DNA of 22,429 nt from UBA2239 sp050177075 (GTDB lineage: Bacteria; Pseudomonadota; Gammaproteobacteria; Burkholderiales; UBA9220). The notes under the pieces are model-generated. The model saw only the letters and a program-made list of their open reading frames with translations, did no database searches and was not told where the DNA came from. The stretch spans positions 1 through 22,429 of the forward strand of contig JBFXHL010000033.1 of assembly GCA_050177075.1 (NCBI GenBank), read 5' to 3'. The stretch's first letter is position 1; each line of letters opens with the position of its first letter. Below are positions 1 through 6,608 of the stretch, piece by piece. The translations under genes were made by a program, and so were the position numbers.

Positions 1-819
1 GACGCTCTCGGCATCCGCGTCCTCGCCAACATCTCCGGCGACGCTCGCTACCACGACATCGCCTGCGCCCACCGGGCCAAGGCGGCGATGATGGTGTGCT
101 CCAAGGCCATGATCAACGTGGCGCGCAAGTTGGAGGAGCGCTACGACATTCCCTATTTCGAAGGCTCCTTCTACGGCATCTCCGACACTTCCGAGGCCCT
201 GCGCAGCATCGCCAAGCTGCTGGTGCGGAAAGGCGCGCCGGAGGAATTGCGGGAGCGCACCGAAGCGCTGATCGCCAAGGAAGAAGCCAGGGCGTGGGCC
301 CAAATCGAGCCCTACCGCGCCGCCCTCAAGGGCAAGAAAGTGCTGCTTTTCACTGGCGGCGTGAAGTCCTGGTCCGTGGTGTCCGCCCTGCAGGAGGCGG
401 GAATGGAGGTAGTGGGCACTTCCATGCGGAAATCGACCCAAGAGGACCGGGAGCGGGTGATCGAAATCATGGGCACCGACGCCCACATGTTCGACGAACT
501 ACCGCCCCGGGAAATGTACCGCATGCTCAAGGCCAGCGAGGCGGACATCATGCTTTCCGGTCCCCGCTCCCAGTTCGTCGCCCTCAAGGCCAAGACCCCC
601 TGGCTGGACGTGAACCAGGAGCGCCACCACGCCTACGCCGGCTACGCGGGGTTCGTCACCCTGGTGCAGGAAATCCATAAGTCCATCACCAATCCGGTGT
701 GGGAGCAGGTGAAGCGACCCGCGCCGTGGGAGCGGGACGGTCGAGAGCCGCTAGTCGAGAGCCGAGAGCAAGCCACCGCAGCGCCCCTCACGACTCACGA
801 CTCTCAGCTCTCGGCTTAA
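1..819 (+). CDS. nifE: NifE, FeMo-cofactor scaffold subunit (C-terminal part)
   Basis: Incomplete at the left edge: the reading frame is open from base 1 and about 272 C-terminal residues are present, against roughly 450-480 for the family. NifE pairs with NifN in a cytoplasmic complex on which the NifB-derived cluster is matured into the iron-molybdenum cofactor. The visible part shows NifE-type signatures: DIACAHRAKAAMMVCSKAM near the left edge, YFEGSFYGISDTSEALR, a Rossmann-like segment KKVLLFTGGVKSW, and the late ERHHAYAGYAGF segment followed by NPVWEQVKRPAPWE. NifE proteins usually end close to that PAPW motif. Here about 27 further residues, rich in Arg, Glu, Thr and Ser, are encoded by a repetitive stretch (741-816) that looks inserted. 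The stop codon overlaps the ribosome binding site of nifN, so the two genes are tightly coupled. Identity is clear. The odd tail is seen directly; that it is an insertion is inference. Confidence 0.95.
   Translation, partial: DALGIRVLANISGDARYHDIACAHRAKAAMMVCSKAMINVARKLEERYDIPYFEGSFYGISDTSEALRSIAKLLVRKGAPEELRERTEALIAKEEARAWAQIEPYRAALKGKKVLLFTGGVKSWSVVSALQEAGMEVVGTSMRKSTQEDRERVIEIMGTDAHMFDELPPREMYRMLKASEADIMLSGPRSQFVALKAKTPWLDVNQERHHAYAGYAGFVTLVQEIHKSITNPVWEQVKRPAPWERDGREPLVESREQATAAPLTTHDSQLSA
741..816. repeat. Repeat-rich insertion at the 3' end of nifE
   Basis: The direct repeat TCGAGAGCCG occurs at 741-750 and 755-764. The heptamer CACGACT is repeated in tandem at 789-802. AGCCGAGAGC (760-769) is a perfect inverted partner of GCTCTCGGCT (807-816), so the transcript could fold into a 10-bp stem with a 37-nt loop. 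The stretch lies after the last conserved NifE motif and encodes only the atypical tail. It resembles a small dispersed extragenic palindrome that landed at the gene's end without breaking the frame. Whether it recurs in the genome cannot be seen here. Confidence 0.6.
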
Positions 820-828
820 GGAGAAGCC

Positions 829-2190
829 ATGGCTACCCTCACGCCCCACAAGAAAGCCTGCACCGTCAACCCGCTCAAGATGAGCGCCCCCATCGGCGCG
901 GCCCTGGCCTACCTGGGCGTGGACCGGGCGATGCCGGTGCTGCACGGCTCCCAGGGCTGCACGGCCTTCGGCCTGGTGGTGTACGTGCGCCACTTCAAGG
1001 AGACCATTCCCCTCCAGACCACCGCCATGAACGAAGTGAGCACTATCCTCGGCGGGCTGGAGAACATCGAGCAGGCCATCGACAACATCTACAAGCGCGC
1101 CAAGCCTTCCCTGCTGGGGCTGGCCTCCACGGGACTCACCGAGACCAAGGGCGACGACGTGGAAGGCTACCTCAAGCTGATGCGGGAGAAGCACCCCGAG
1201 TGGGAAGGCATGGAAGTGGTCTACGCCTCCACCCCGGACTACGTGGGCAGCCTGGAAACCGGCTGGGCCGCGGCGGTGACGGCCATGGTGGAGCGCCTCG
1301 CCGAACCCGCCAGTGAGCGCCTGCCCACCCAGGTGAACCTCCTCGCCAACTGCCACCTGACGCCGGGGGACATCGAGGAGCTGCGCGACATCGTCGAGAG
1401 CTTCAACCTCCAGCCCATCATTCTGCCGGACCTGTCCGGCTCCCTGGACGGCCACATCCCCGAGACCTTCGTTCCCCATACCCTGGGGGGCACCAAGGTG
1501 GAGGAAATCCGGGCCATGGGCCGCTCCTGCCATACCCTGGTGGTGGGCGAATCCATGCGGGGCGCGGCGGAGGCCCTGAAGGCCAAGACCGGCGTGGATT
1601 ACACCCTGTTCGACCGCCTCACCGGCCTGGAGGCCAGCGACGCCTTCATCCAGCGCCTGATGGACCTCACCGGCCATCCGGCCACCAAGAAGATCAAGCG
1701 CCAGCGCAGCCAGTTGCAGGACGCCATGCTGGACGGCCACTTCTATTTCGGCGGCGTCAAGGCCGCCATCGGCGCCGAGCCGGACCTGCTCTACGCCCTG
1801 GGGGCTTTTCTGACGGAGATGGGGGCGGAGGTGGAGGCAGCGGTGACCACCACGGAGTCCCCCATCCTGGAGAAGCTCATCGCCAAGGAGCTGCTGGTGG
1901 GGGACCTGGAGGACCTGGAGCGGCGTGCCGCCACCTGCGACCTGCTGGTCACCCATTCCCATGGGCGGCAAGCGGCGGAACGGCTGGGCATTCCCTTCCA
2001 CCGCGCAGGCATCCCGATGTTCGACCGCCTCGGTGCGGCCCACAAGGTGACCGTGGGCTATCGGGGCACCCGAGAATTGGTGTTCGAGCTGGCCAATCTG
2101 CTCCTGTCCACGGCCCACGAACCCCATCCCGATGACTGGCGCTTGCCGGAGGATGACCATGAAATTACGCAAACTGTCGCTCGTCACTGA
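829..2190 (+). CDS. nifN: NifN, FeMo-cofactor scaffold subunit
   Basis: This 453-residue protein is full length for the family. NifN is the beta-type partner of NifE, and the NifEN heterotetramer receives the NifB product and adds molybdenum and homocitrate before the cofactor goes to NifDK. The N-terminus has the expected CTVNPLKMSAPIGAALAYLG segment. The HGSQGC motif places a cysteine at residue 44, the position of the conserved NifN Cys44 implicated in cluster transfer in Azotobacter. LANCHLTPGDIEEL, ILPDLSGSLDGH and GGVKAAIGAEPDLLYAL are further nitrogenase-like segments. The start is supported by AAGGAG at 818-823, five bases before the ATG, overlapping the nifE stop. The 3' end overlaps nifX by 32 bases. 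Regulation presumably comes from a nif promoter left of the window. Confidence 0.97.
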   Translation: MATLTPHKKACTVNPLKMSAPIGAALAYLGVDRAMPVLHGSQGCTAFGLVVYVRHFKETIPLQTTAMNEVSTILGGLENIEQAIDNIYKRAKPSLLGLASTGLTETKGDDVEGYLKLMREKHPEWEGMEVVYASTPDYVGSLETGWAAAVTAMVERLAEPASERLPTQVNLLANCHLTPGDIEELRDIVESFNLQPIILPDLSGSLDGHIPETFVPHTLGGTKVEEIRAMGRSCHTLVVGESMRGAAEALKAKTGVDYTLFDRLTGLEASDAFIQRLMDLTGHPATKKIKRQRSQLQDAMLDGHFYFGGVKAAIGAEPDLLYALGAFLTEMGAEVEAAVTTTESPILEKLIAKELLVGDLEDLERRAATCDLLVTHSHGRQAAERLGIPFHRAGIPMFDRLGAAHKVTVGYRGTRELVFELANLLLSTAHEPHPDDWRLPEDDHEITQTVARH

Positions 2191-2626
2191 CGGCGGGAAA
2201 GGAAGCCACACCATGAAAATCGCCTTTGCTACGGAAGACATGCAGCGGGTGGACGCCCACTTCGGTTGGGCGAAGAACCTCGCCATCTACGAAATTTCCC
2301 CCGAGGGCTATCGCTTCCTGGAGGTGGTGCAGTTCGACGGCGACCTCAAGGAGGACGGCAGCGAGGACAAGCTGGCCCCCAAGATCGACGCCGTGCGGGA
2401 CTGCGCCATCGTTTACGTGGCGGCCATCGGCGGGTCGGCGGCGGCCAAGGTGGTGAACGCCAAGGTTCATCCGGTGAAGGTGCCTACCCCGGAAGCGATC
2501 TCCGATATCCTGGACAAGCTCCAACTGGTGCTGCAAGGCATGCCGCCGCCCTGGCTGCGCAAGGCGATGATGAAGGGCCAGGAGCGCAACTTCGACTTCG
2601 ACGACGAGGAGGTGGAAAGTGTCTGA
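2159..2626 (+). CDS. nifX: NifX, FeMo-cofactor carrier protein
   Basis: About 155 residues. NifX is a small cytoplasmic protein that binds and passes on cofactor precursors between NifB, NifEN and NifDK. The core AFATEDMQRVDAHFGWAKN is the typical NifX/NafY/NifB C-terminal fold, with the DxHFG motif, and EDKLAPKI and IGGSAAAKV follow. The start at 2159 is chosen because GGAGGA (2148-2153) lies five bases upstream and because Azotobacter NifX also has a short N-terminal extension before the conserved strand. An ATG at 2213 (MKIAFATED) is a possible shorter start, with AAGGAA upstream. The gene overlaps nifN by 32 bases and the next gene by 8 bases, which indicates translational coupling. The C-terminus is acidic. 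Confidence 0.93.
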   Translation: MKLRKLSLVTDGGKGSHTMKIAFATEDMQRVDAHFGWAKNLAIYEISPEGYRFLEVVQFDGDLKEDGSEDKLAPKIDAVRDCAIVYVAAIGGSAAAKVVNAKVHPVKVPTPEAISDILDKLQLVLQGMPPPWLRKAMMKGQERNFDFDDEEVESV

Positions 2627-3083
2627 GGTAATGGAAGCATTCGACATCAAGGCATCGCCGTTCCTGACGGAGCTGGTGAAGCAGTGGCGCGCCCAGGATT
2701 CCTACGGCGCCTGGGAAGGCAAGTCCGACGAGGAATTGCTGGCCCCCTACATCATTACCAAGGAGCAGCGGAAGGAAATCCCCATCATCGGCGACCCGGA
2801 CCCGGAAACCCTGTGGCGCCTGGAGCTGTACTACAACGCCGTGGGCCTGGCTGTGGAGCGCCGCACCGGCATCATGGTGTCGCCGATGATGAAAATGTCC
2901 CACGAGGGTTTCGGCAAGATGGTGCTCTTCGCCGGGCGCCTGGTGGTGCTCAACAAGAGCCTGCGGGACGTGCACCGCTTCGGCTTCCTCAGCCTGGAGA
3001 AGATGGCGGAGGAGGGCGGCAAGCTGGTGGACGCCGCCGTGGAGATGATCGAGAAATTTCCCGAAGTGGCTAACTACGGTTGA
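2619..3083 (+). CDS. NifX-associated nitrogen fixation protein (DUF269 family)
   Basis: A 154-residue protein of the DUF269 family, which is almost always encoded directly after nifX in diazotrophs. No catalytic role is established that I can name. A function in cofactor assembly or electron transfer is inferred from conserved linkage. Recognised by the FLTELVKQWRAQDSYGAWEGKS opening region, the ELYYNAVGLAVERRTGIMVSPMM segment and the GRLVVLNKSLRDVHRFGF segment. The start is a GTG at 2619 that overlaps the nifX stop by 8 bases, with GGAGGTGG just upstream (2608-2615); an ATG four codons later is a possible alternative. There is no signal peptide, membrane segment or cysteine, so it is likely soluble and does not carry a cluster through cysteine ligands. 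Confidence 0.93.
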   Translation: MSEVMEAFDIKASPFLTELVKQWRAQDSYGAWEGKSDEELLAPYIITKEQRKEIPIIGDPDPETLWRLELYYNAVGLAVERRTGIMVSPMMKMSHEGFGKMVLFAGRLVVLNKSLRDVHRFGFLSLEKMAEEGGKLVDAAVEMIEKFPEVANYG

Positions 3084-3098
3084 TTGCAAGGAGCGCAC

Positions 3099-3290
3099 AT
3101 GGCAGACATGGAAGAACTGAAAGCGCAGGTGAAGAAGCTGAACGCCCAGGCGACCCAGCTCAAGATGGACCTGCACGATTTGTCGGAAGAGCTGCCCACC
3201 AACTGGGAAAAAATTCCCGAGGTGGCCCAGAAAACCTTCGAAGCCTACAAGGCCCTGACCGAAGCCCGCAAGCAGATGGCGGGCGGTTGA
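3099..3290 (+). CDS. Small nif-associated coiled-coil protein (DUF683 / CCE_0567 family)
   Basis: A 63-residue helical protein. The family is found only in nif clusters, next to the DUF269 gene, and a cyanobacterial member (CCE_0567) has been treated as a possible metalloprotein; its function is not established. The sequence MADMEELKAQVKKLNAQATQ continues as a heptad-like amphipathic helix. It then has the family's ELPTNWEKIPEVAQKTFEAY stretch and a basic C-terminal helix. AAGGAG at 3088-3093, five bases before the ATG at 3099, sets the start; an in-frame TTG at 3084 lies before the ribosome binding site and is unlikely. The fold-back element begins five bases after the stop codon. Confidence 0.9.
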   Translation: MADMEELKAQVKKLNAQATQLKMDLHDLSEELPTNWEKIPEVAQKTFEAYKALTEARKQMAGG

Positions 3291-3294
3291 TTTC

Positions 3295-3471
3295 AACCCA
3301 GATTATTCATTAGGGCGTGAGAGGATGGCGAGACGGGTTACGAGACAGTTTTGTCACTTGGGAGAAGTCCATGGTCATTCCATGGACGCCGAGCAAGGGA
3401 CAAAAATGGCCGCAAACCGTCCGCTAGCGCTCACGCAGGCCCGAAGGGCCGCCTAATGGATAATCTGGGTT
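3295..3471. mobile_element. 177-bp fold-back element, MITE-like
   Basis: The outer ends are imperfect inverted repeats. AACCCAGATTATTCATTAGG (3295-3314) pairs with 3452-3471, which read on the other strand is AACCCAGATTATCCATTAGG, with one mismatch. Symmetry continues inward: GCGTGAG and ACGG blocks on both arms, then TTTTGTC-x-CTTG-x6-GTCCATGG (3349-3374) against its complement (3380-3405), closing on a 5-base loop, TCATT. The right arm has an extra 12 bases that include the hairpin GGCCCGAAGGGCC (3438-3450). There is no room for a transposase. A 3-bp TCA occurs just outside ACCCAG on both sides and could be a target duplication, but three bases could match by chance. The element splits an otherwise compact nif operon, so it is probably transcribed and would form a long RNA hairpin. 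Confidence 0.7.
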
Positions 3472-3487
3472 CAAGATAGAGGAGCGA

Positions 3488-3796
3488 ATGATGTCGGTAT
3501 TTTCCGTAACCCTGCCCAGCGGCGTGGTCTGGGTGCCCCAGTTCGTCAAAGAGGTCAATGCCGAGAAATGCATCGGCTGCGGCCGCTGCTTCAAGGTGTG
3601 CGGCCGGGACGTGCTGCAACTGATGGGAGTGGACGAGGACGGCGAACTGATCGCCGTGGATCCGGACGACGACGATGACGACGAGTACGAAAAGAAGGTC
3701 TTGACCGTCGCCAACGGCCAGAACTGCACCGGCTGCGAGGCCTGCGCCAAGATATGCCCGAAGAAGTGCTACACCCATTCGCCGATGCCGGTCTGA
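3488..3796 (+). CDS. fdxB: Nif-specific ferredoxin (ferredoxin III / FdxB type), two [4Fe-4S]
   Basis: A 102-residue ferredoxin matching the nif-specific ferredoxin III family, thought to supply electrons to nitrogenase or to cofactor synthesis. The first cluster motif is CIGCGRCFKVC (Cys28, 31, 34, 38). The second is CTGCEACAKICPKKC (Cys80, 83, 86, 90), with an extra Cys94. Between them lies an acidic linker with six consecutive Asp residues (about 60-65), longer than in a minimal bacterial ferredoxin. GAGGAG at 3479-3484 is 3 bases from the ATG at 3488 and 6 from a second ATG at 3491, so the latter may be the true start. It lies directly after the fold-back element and 28 bases before nifQ. 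No signal peptide, so cytoplasmic. Confidence 0.92.
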   Translation: MMSVFSVTLPSGVVWVPQFVKEVNAEKCIGCGRCFKVCGRDVLQLMGVDEDGELIAVDPDDDDDDEYEKKVLTVANGQNCTGCEACAKICPKKCYTHSPMPV

Positions 3797-3824
3797 AAGC
3801 CAGCAATTTAGGAAAGGGAGCGTC

Positions 3825-4415
3825 ATGAGCCACTACCGTTTGTTGTTGGAATGGGCCAAGGACCCCGCCGACGTGGCCACCCGTGCCTTCGCCGGTGCAT
3901 TGAGCGTCTCGGCGGGGGCGCTGCCGAGACCCTTGGGGTTGATGGACGAGTCCTTCCGGTCCCTGCTGGGGCGCTATTTTCCCGAGGCGAGCAATGCGCC
4001 GGAGTGGACGACCAGGGACATGAATGCCGGCTGTACGGCCCTGCGGGCGGAAGAGTATGACGATCTGGTGGCGCTGCTGCTGGAACACCGCTCCCGCGAC
4101 GGCGACGAAACCACCTGGCTGGCCAGTGCCGTGGCCGCCGCCTGCCTCGGCAACGACCACCTGTGGCAGGATCTGGGCCTGGCCAGCCGCGACGAGCTCT
4201 CGGCCCTGCTGCGGGACCATTTCGGCCCCCTGTTCGCCAAGAACACGGGCAACATGAAGTGGAAGAAATTCTTCTACAAGCAGCTTTGCGACCGGGCAGA
4301 GGTGAAGGCCTGCGCCGCCCCGTCCTGCGCGGTGTGCGACGACTATCGCGTCTGCTTCGGGTCGGAGGACGGCGCGGCGAAAATCTCGACCACCCCTGTC
4401 GGGCAGGTTACGTGA
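3825..4415 (+). CDS. nifQ: NifQ, molybdenum donor for FeMo-cofactor synthesis
   Basis: A 196-residue protein of the NifQ family, a cytoplasmic iron-sulfur protein that prepares molybdenum for incorporation on NifEN and is needed mostly when molybdate is scarce. The diagnostic C-terminal cysteine set is present as C-x4-C-x2-C-x5-C (Cys163, 168, 171, 177, in CAAPSCAVCDDYRVCFG), together with the upstream MKWKKFFYKQLC segment. The N-terminal half (LLLEWAKDPADVATRAFAGAL) is the usual divergent helical part. The start has AGGGAG four bases upstream. It is the last nif gene here and faces the oppositely oriented operon at 4701-6146 across a 285-bp gap. No strong intrinsic terminator is seen after it. 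Confidence 0.95.
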   Translation: MSHYRLLLEWAKDPADVATRAFAGALSVSAGALPRPLGLMDESFRSLLGRYFPEASNAPEWTTRDMNAGCTALRAEEYDDLVALLLEHRSRDGDETTWLASAVAAACLGNDHLWQDLGLASRDELSALLRDHFGPLFAKNTGNMKWKKFFYKQLCDRAEVKACAAPSCAVCDDYRVCFGSEDGAAKISTTPVGQVT

Positions 4416-4476
4416 AATTCCTCAGGGGGTGTTTGGCAACCGTCACCAAGTAGCTCTGCCAAAAGGCGAATCCCGG

Positions 4477-4665
4477 TTCTCCACAAAACCTGTGGATAAG
4501 ATTGTGGATTGCGGCTTCATAAAATCGTAACCGCTTTTGCCGATAGGGAAAATTTTCCCGGCTCAGAAAATGGGCGCGGAAAATAATCTTTGTTTATCAA
4601 GTTGATATAAAAATCACTGACGGATCAAGACATTTTCGCCCCGGGGAAGTTCCCGGTGTGCATAA
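4477..4665. other. Cluster of DnaA-box-like sites in the gap after nifQ
   Basis: The intergenic stretch 4416-4700 contains no convincing gene. It holds TTCTCCACA at 4477-4485 (one mismatch to TTATCCACA), TGTGGATAA at 4491-4499 (perfect, minus strand), TGTGGATTG at 4503-4511 (two mismatches) and TGTGCATAA at 4657-4665 (perfect to TTATNCACA, minus strand). Between them is AT-rich DNA (about 4546-4616) with the 14-bp perfect palindrome GGGAAAATTTTCCC at 4546-4559. This could be a DnaA-binding regulatory or titration site. A replication origin is not demonstrated, since no dnaA, dnaN or gyrB gene is near. Confidence 0.4.
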
Positions 4666-4700
4666 GTTGACATCGGTCAGGATTTCAGGGCGCCAAAAAT

Positions 4701-4982
4701 TCAGTTCAGAGTGGGCTTGTCAAGGCAATGGTCGCGGGTGGAGAGAATGCCGGCCCGGATGGTGTCTTCCAGCTGCCGGATGGTCTCTTCCCGCTGGTCC
4801 TCGCGGATGGCGATACCGATGATGCTGCCGATGGTAAAGGCGAGGAAGGACAGCTCGGTGCGGGCATCCACATCACCCAGGTTGCGCTTTTCCAGCACCT
4901 GGCCGGTGGCGGTGATGAGTTCGCTCACCAGGGCGTAAAGCTCGGGGGACACGGCTTGGCTGGGTGACGGGGTGTTTTCCAT
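4701..4982 (-). CDS. Hypothetical 93-residue protein
   Basis: I do not recognise a family. The protein starts MENTPSPSQAVSPELYALV, is mostly helical, and contains a short hydrophobic stretch, FLAFTIGSIIGIAI, in the middle. That stretch is too short and isolated to be a confident membrane segment. There are no enzyme motifs; one Cys lies near the C-terminus. The start at 4982 is chosen because GGAG lies about 7 bases upstream, whereas the longer start at 5015 has no ribosome binding site. It is the third gene of a minus-strand operon, 56 bases after the LRV gene. A nitrogen fixation link is only suggested by the neighbours. Confidence 0.65.
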   Translation of the reverse strand: MENTPSPSQAVSPELYALVSELITATGQVLEKRNLGDVDARTELSFLAFTIGSIIGIAIREDQREETIRQLEDTIRAGILSTRDHCLDKPTLN

Positions 4983-5038
4983 GTTGGGCTCCGGTTGGGG
5001 ACGTCCACTTACCATAGCAAATACCGGTGGAAAGTCCC

Positions 5039-5731
5039 TTAGTTCTTGAAGAAGGTTTGCAGCATATCCGGCGAAAATCCGGGGTTGTCGGCGATGGCGC
5101 TCCGCACCCGGGAATCGGCATCCCGGAACAGCGCTTTGAGCAAGTCACCGGACGACGAGGGGTTTCCGGCCACCGCCATGCGCACGGCCCAATGCCGGTC
5201 TCCGGCCAGGGCTTGCAGCAGGTCGGCGGGGGCGTGGGGATTGGCGGCGACGAAGGCGCGGATTCCCCACAGCTCCCCAACTGCCAGGCGGCGCAGAAGC
5301 TCTTCGGGCAAGGCGCTGTTGGCGGCGACGGCGGCACGCACTCGGGGGTCGACATCCTGAGCCAGCGCTCGGAGGGCGTTTTCCGGGGTGTTGGGGTTCC
5401 GCGCCACGGCCTGGCGGACTTCCAGCCGGGGACGGCTGCTCAGCTGCAGCAGGGTCGTGGGCGGAGTACGAAGATTGCCGCCCACGGCGGCGCAAACCTG
5501 CCAATGCGGGTCGTTGGCGAGCGCGGCCAGGAGCTCCTGGCTCAGGCGGAGGTTGCCGGCGGCGGCGCGGCGTACCGCGTAATGGGAATCCTTGGCGAAG
5601 CGACGCAGCAGTTCCTCCGGCACGGCGCTGCTGGCGGCCAGCAGCATGCGGCTGATCCAGTCCTCGCTCGGGCGGGGGGGCGGCGAGGCACGGTCCGAAT
5701 CGAGGGCGGGCGACCAGTTCGGGGGGCGCAT
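5039..5731 (-). CDS. Leucine-rich-repeat-variant (LRV) protein
   Basis: A 230-residue repeat protein. After a proline-rich N-terminus of about 25 residues there are seven consecutive repeats of 26 residues with the pattern LLxxLAxDxxxxVRxAVAxNPxxPxx, from LLRRFAKDSHYAVRRAAAGN to LLKALFRDADSRVRSAIADN, plus a half-repeat at each end. This is the LRV family, first described from the Azotobacter vinelandii nif region, where the protein also carries an N-terminal iron-sulfur cluster. Here the N-terminal cysteines are missing and only one Cys exists, within the second repeat, so this copy should not hold that cluster. The solenoid suggests protein binding. It begins 13 bases after the bacteriohemerythrin stop, without an obvious ribosome binding site; Met29 is a possible internal start. 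Confidence 0.85.
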   Translation of the reverse strand: MRPPNWSPALDSDRASPPPRPSEDWISRMLLAASSAVPEELLRRFAKDSHYAVRRAAAGNLRLSQELLAALANDPHWQVCAAVGGNLRTPPTTLLQLSSRPRLEVRQAVARNPNTPENALRALAQDVDPRVRAAVAANSALPEELLRRLAVGELWGIRAFVAANPHAPADLLQALAGDRHWAVRMAVAGNPSSSGDLLKALFRDADSRVRSAIADNPGFSPDMLQTFFKN

Positions 5732-5744
5732 GGGTAAGCGGGAA

Positions 5745-6146
5745 TCAGGACCGGGCGGCCAGATAGCCGCCGAGGGCCTTGTCGTCGGTCTTGATGTGGA
5801 CGGTTAGCCAGTCGGCGAGGAATTGCAGCACTCGGGTGGAAAAAATGGATTCCCCCGCCTCGAAGGATCGCCGTAGTTCGACGATTTCTTCCATCAACTG
5901 GTCGTGCTGGTGTTTGTGGGCGGCATAGTCGGGGTAGCCGCTTTCCTGCATCAACTTTTCTTCGTGCTGGAAATGGGCGACGGCATGGTCGACGATATCG
6001 TTGAAGGTGCTGTCCACCAGGCTCATGCCGCGCCCTTCCAGCATGGCGTCGTAGAGGGCGTTGACGGTGGCGACAAGCTGCTGGTGCTGATGGTCCATGG
6101 GACCGTAGCCCACGTTTAATTCATCGTTCCATTCGAGAAGTGACAT
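5745..6146 (-). CDS. Bacteriohemerythrin, di-iron oxygen-binding protein
   Basis: A 133-residue single-domain hemerythrin, the usual length. These proteins bind O2 reversibly at a di-iron site and serve in oxygen storage, delivery or sensing. Expected ligands are all visible: His21 in DHQHQQL, His58 and Glu62 in HFQHEE, His77 and His81 in HKHQH, and His117 with Asp121 in HIKTDD. The N-terminal LLEWNDELNVGYGPMD motif is typical. The ATG at 6146 is chosen over an upstream TTG (6176) because the family begins at this point and the predicted transcription start (about 6178) leaves a short leader. It is the first gene of the operon with the LRV gene. Next to nif genes, a role in buffering oxygen near nitrogenase is plausible but inferred. 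Confidence 0.93.
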   Translation of the reverse strand: MSLLEWNDELNVGYGPMDHQHQQLVATVNALYDAMLEGRGMSLVDSTFNDIVDHAVAHFQHEEKLMQESGYPDYAAHKHQHDQLMEEIVELRRSFEAGESIFSTRVLQFLADWLTVHIKTDDKALGGYLAARS

Positions 6147-6184
6147 GCTGCGCCCAAAAGCCAACGAAATCGCCAAATTGGATC

Positions 6185-6214
6185 ATTATAGGCCTGCTCC
6201 GGTTCCGTCGACAA
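6185..6214 (-). promoter_or_regulatory. Sigma-70-type promoter of the bacteriohemerythrin operon
   Basis: On the minus strand, TTGTCG (6209-6214) and TATAAT (6185-6190) are separated by 18 bases. The -10 element is perfect and the -35 element matches four of six. Transcription would begin near 6178, about 32 bases before the ATG at 6146. The first two T's of the -35 box come from the T-run of the terminator of the preceding operon. Confidence 0.6.
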
Positions 6215-6250
6215 AAAAACGGCCGCGTCCCGAGGGGGAGCGACGGCCGT
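6213..6250 (-). terminator. Intrinsic terminator of the glycine-zipper operon
   Basis: On the minus strand ACGGCCG (6244-6250) and CGGCCGT (6219-6225) form a GC-rich stem with a loop of about 18 bases, followed immediately by a run of seven T's (6213-6219). It lies 21 bases after the stop codon of the small membrane protein gene. Confidence 0.85.
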
Positions 6251-6271
6251 ACGGAGGGAGGAATGGATTCG

Positions 6272-6598
6272 TTAGAGAATGGCTGCGGCGCTGAGCCAGT
6301 GGAGGCCGACGATCAGGCCCAGCAGTGCCCAGCCGACCATCAGCAGGTTGCCGGTCCGCTCCCGGAGGTTGAGGTTGTCCAGGCGGGGCTTGAAGAAGAA
6401 AAACAGCACGGCCAGCACCGCCATCAGCGGAAGAATGAGCGTCGGGGCACGATGCCACAGTTGCTCCAGCCACAGGGCTAGCCAGCCCTCGTCCGGCGCC
6501 ACCAGGGCGTAAACGACGCTGCCGATGCCCAGGGCCAGGAGGGCGAACAGCAGCGCGTCGGTACCCAGGCGCGCGAGAGTTGCCAGATGTTTTCCCAT
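6272..6598 (-). CDS. Small inner-membrane protein, unknown function
   Basis: A 108-residue hydrophobic protein with no family that I recognise. Three membrane segments are apparent: about residues 14-33 (ALLFALLALGIGSVVYALV), 53-70 (LILPLMAVLAVLFFFF) and 86-106 (LLMVGWALLGLIVGLHWL). A short charged loop, PRLDNLNLRERTG, lies between the last two. AGGAG lies seven bases before the ATG. It starts 10 bases after the glycine-zipper gene and is followed by a strong terminator, so the two form an operon. Co-expression from the upstream sigma-54 promoter suggests a part in the GlrR-dependent envelope response, as inference only. Confidence 0.75.
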   Translation of the reverse strand: MGKHLATLARLGTDALLFALLALGIGSVVYALVAPDEGWLALWLEQLWHRAPTLILPLMAVLAVLFFFFKPRLDNLNLRERTGNLLMVGWALLGLIVGLHWLSAAAIL

Positions 6599-6608
6599 GG
6601 TCGGACTC

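Noticed and set aside
3438..3450. Hairpin GGCCCGAAGGGCC as a transcription terminator inside the nif operon
   Set aside because: No T-run follows and it lies within one arm of the fold-back element.
4596..4610. FNR-like site in TTTATCAAGTTGATA
   Set aside because: The half-sites are in the order ATCAA-TTGAT, the reverse of TTGAT-N4-ATCAA, with a one-base spacer.
4416..4700. Chromosomal origin of replication
   Set aside because: Only the box cluster supports it. No dnaA, dnaN, gyrB, parAB or rpmH gene is nearby, so it is kept as a finding rather than annotated as an origin.
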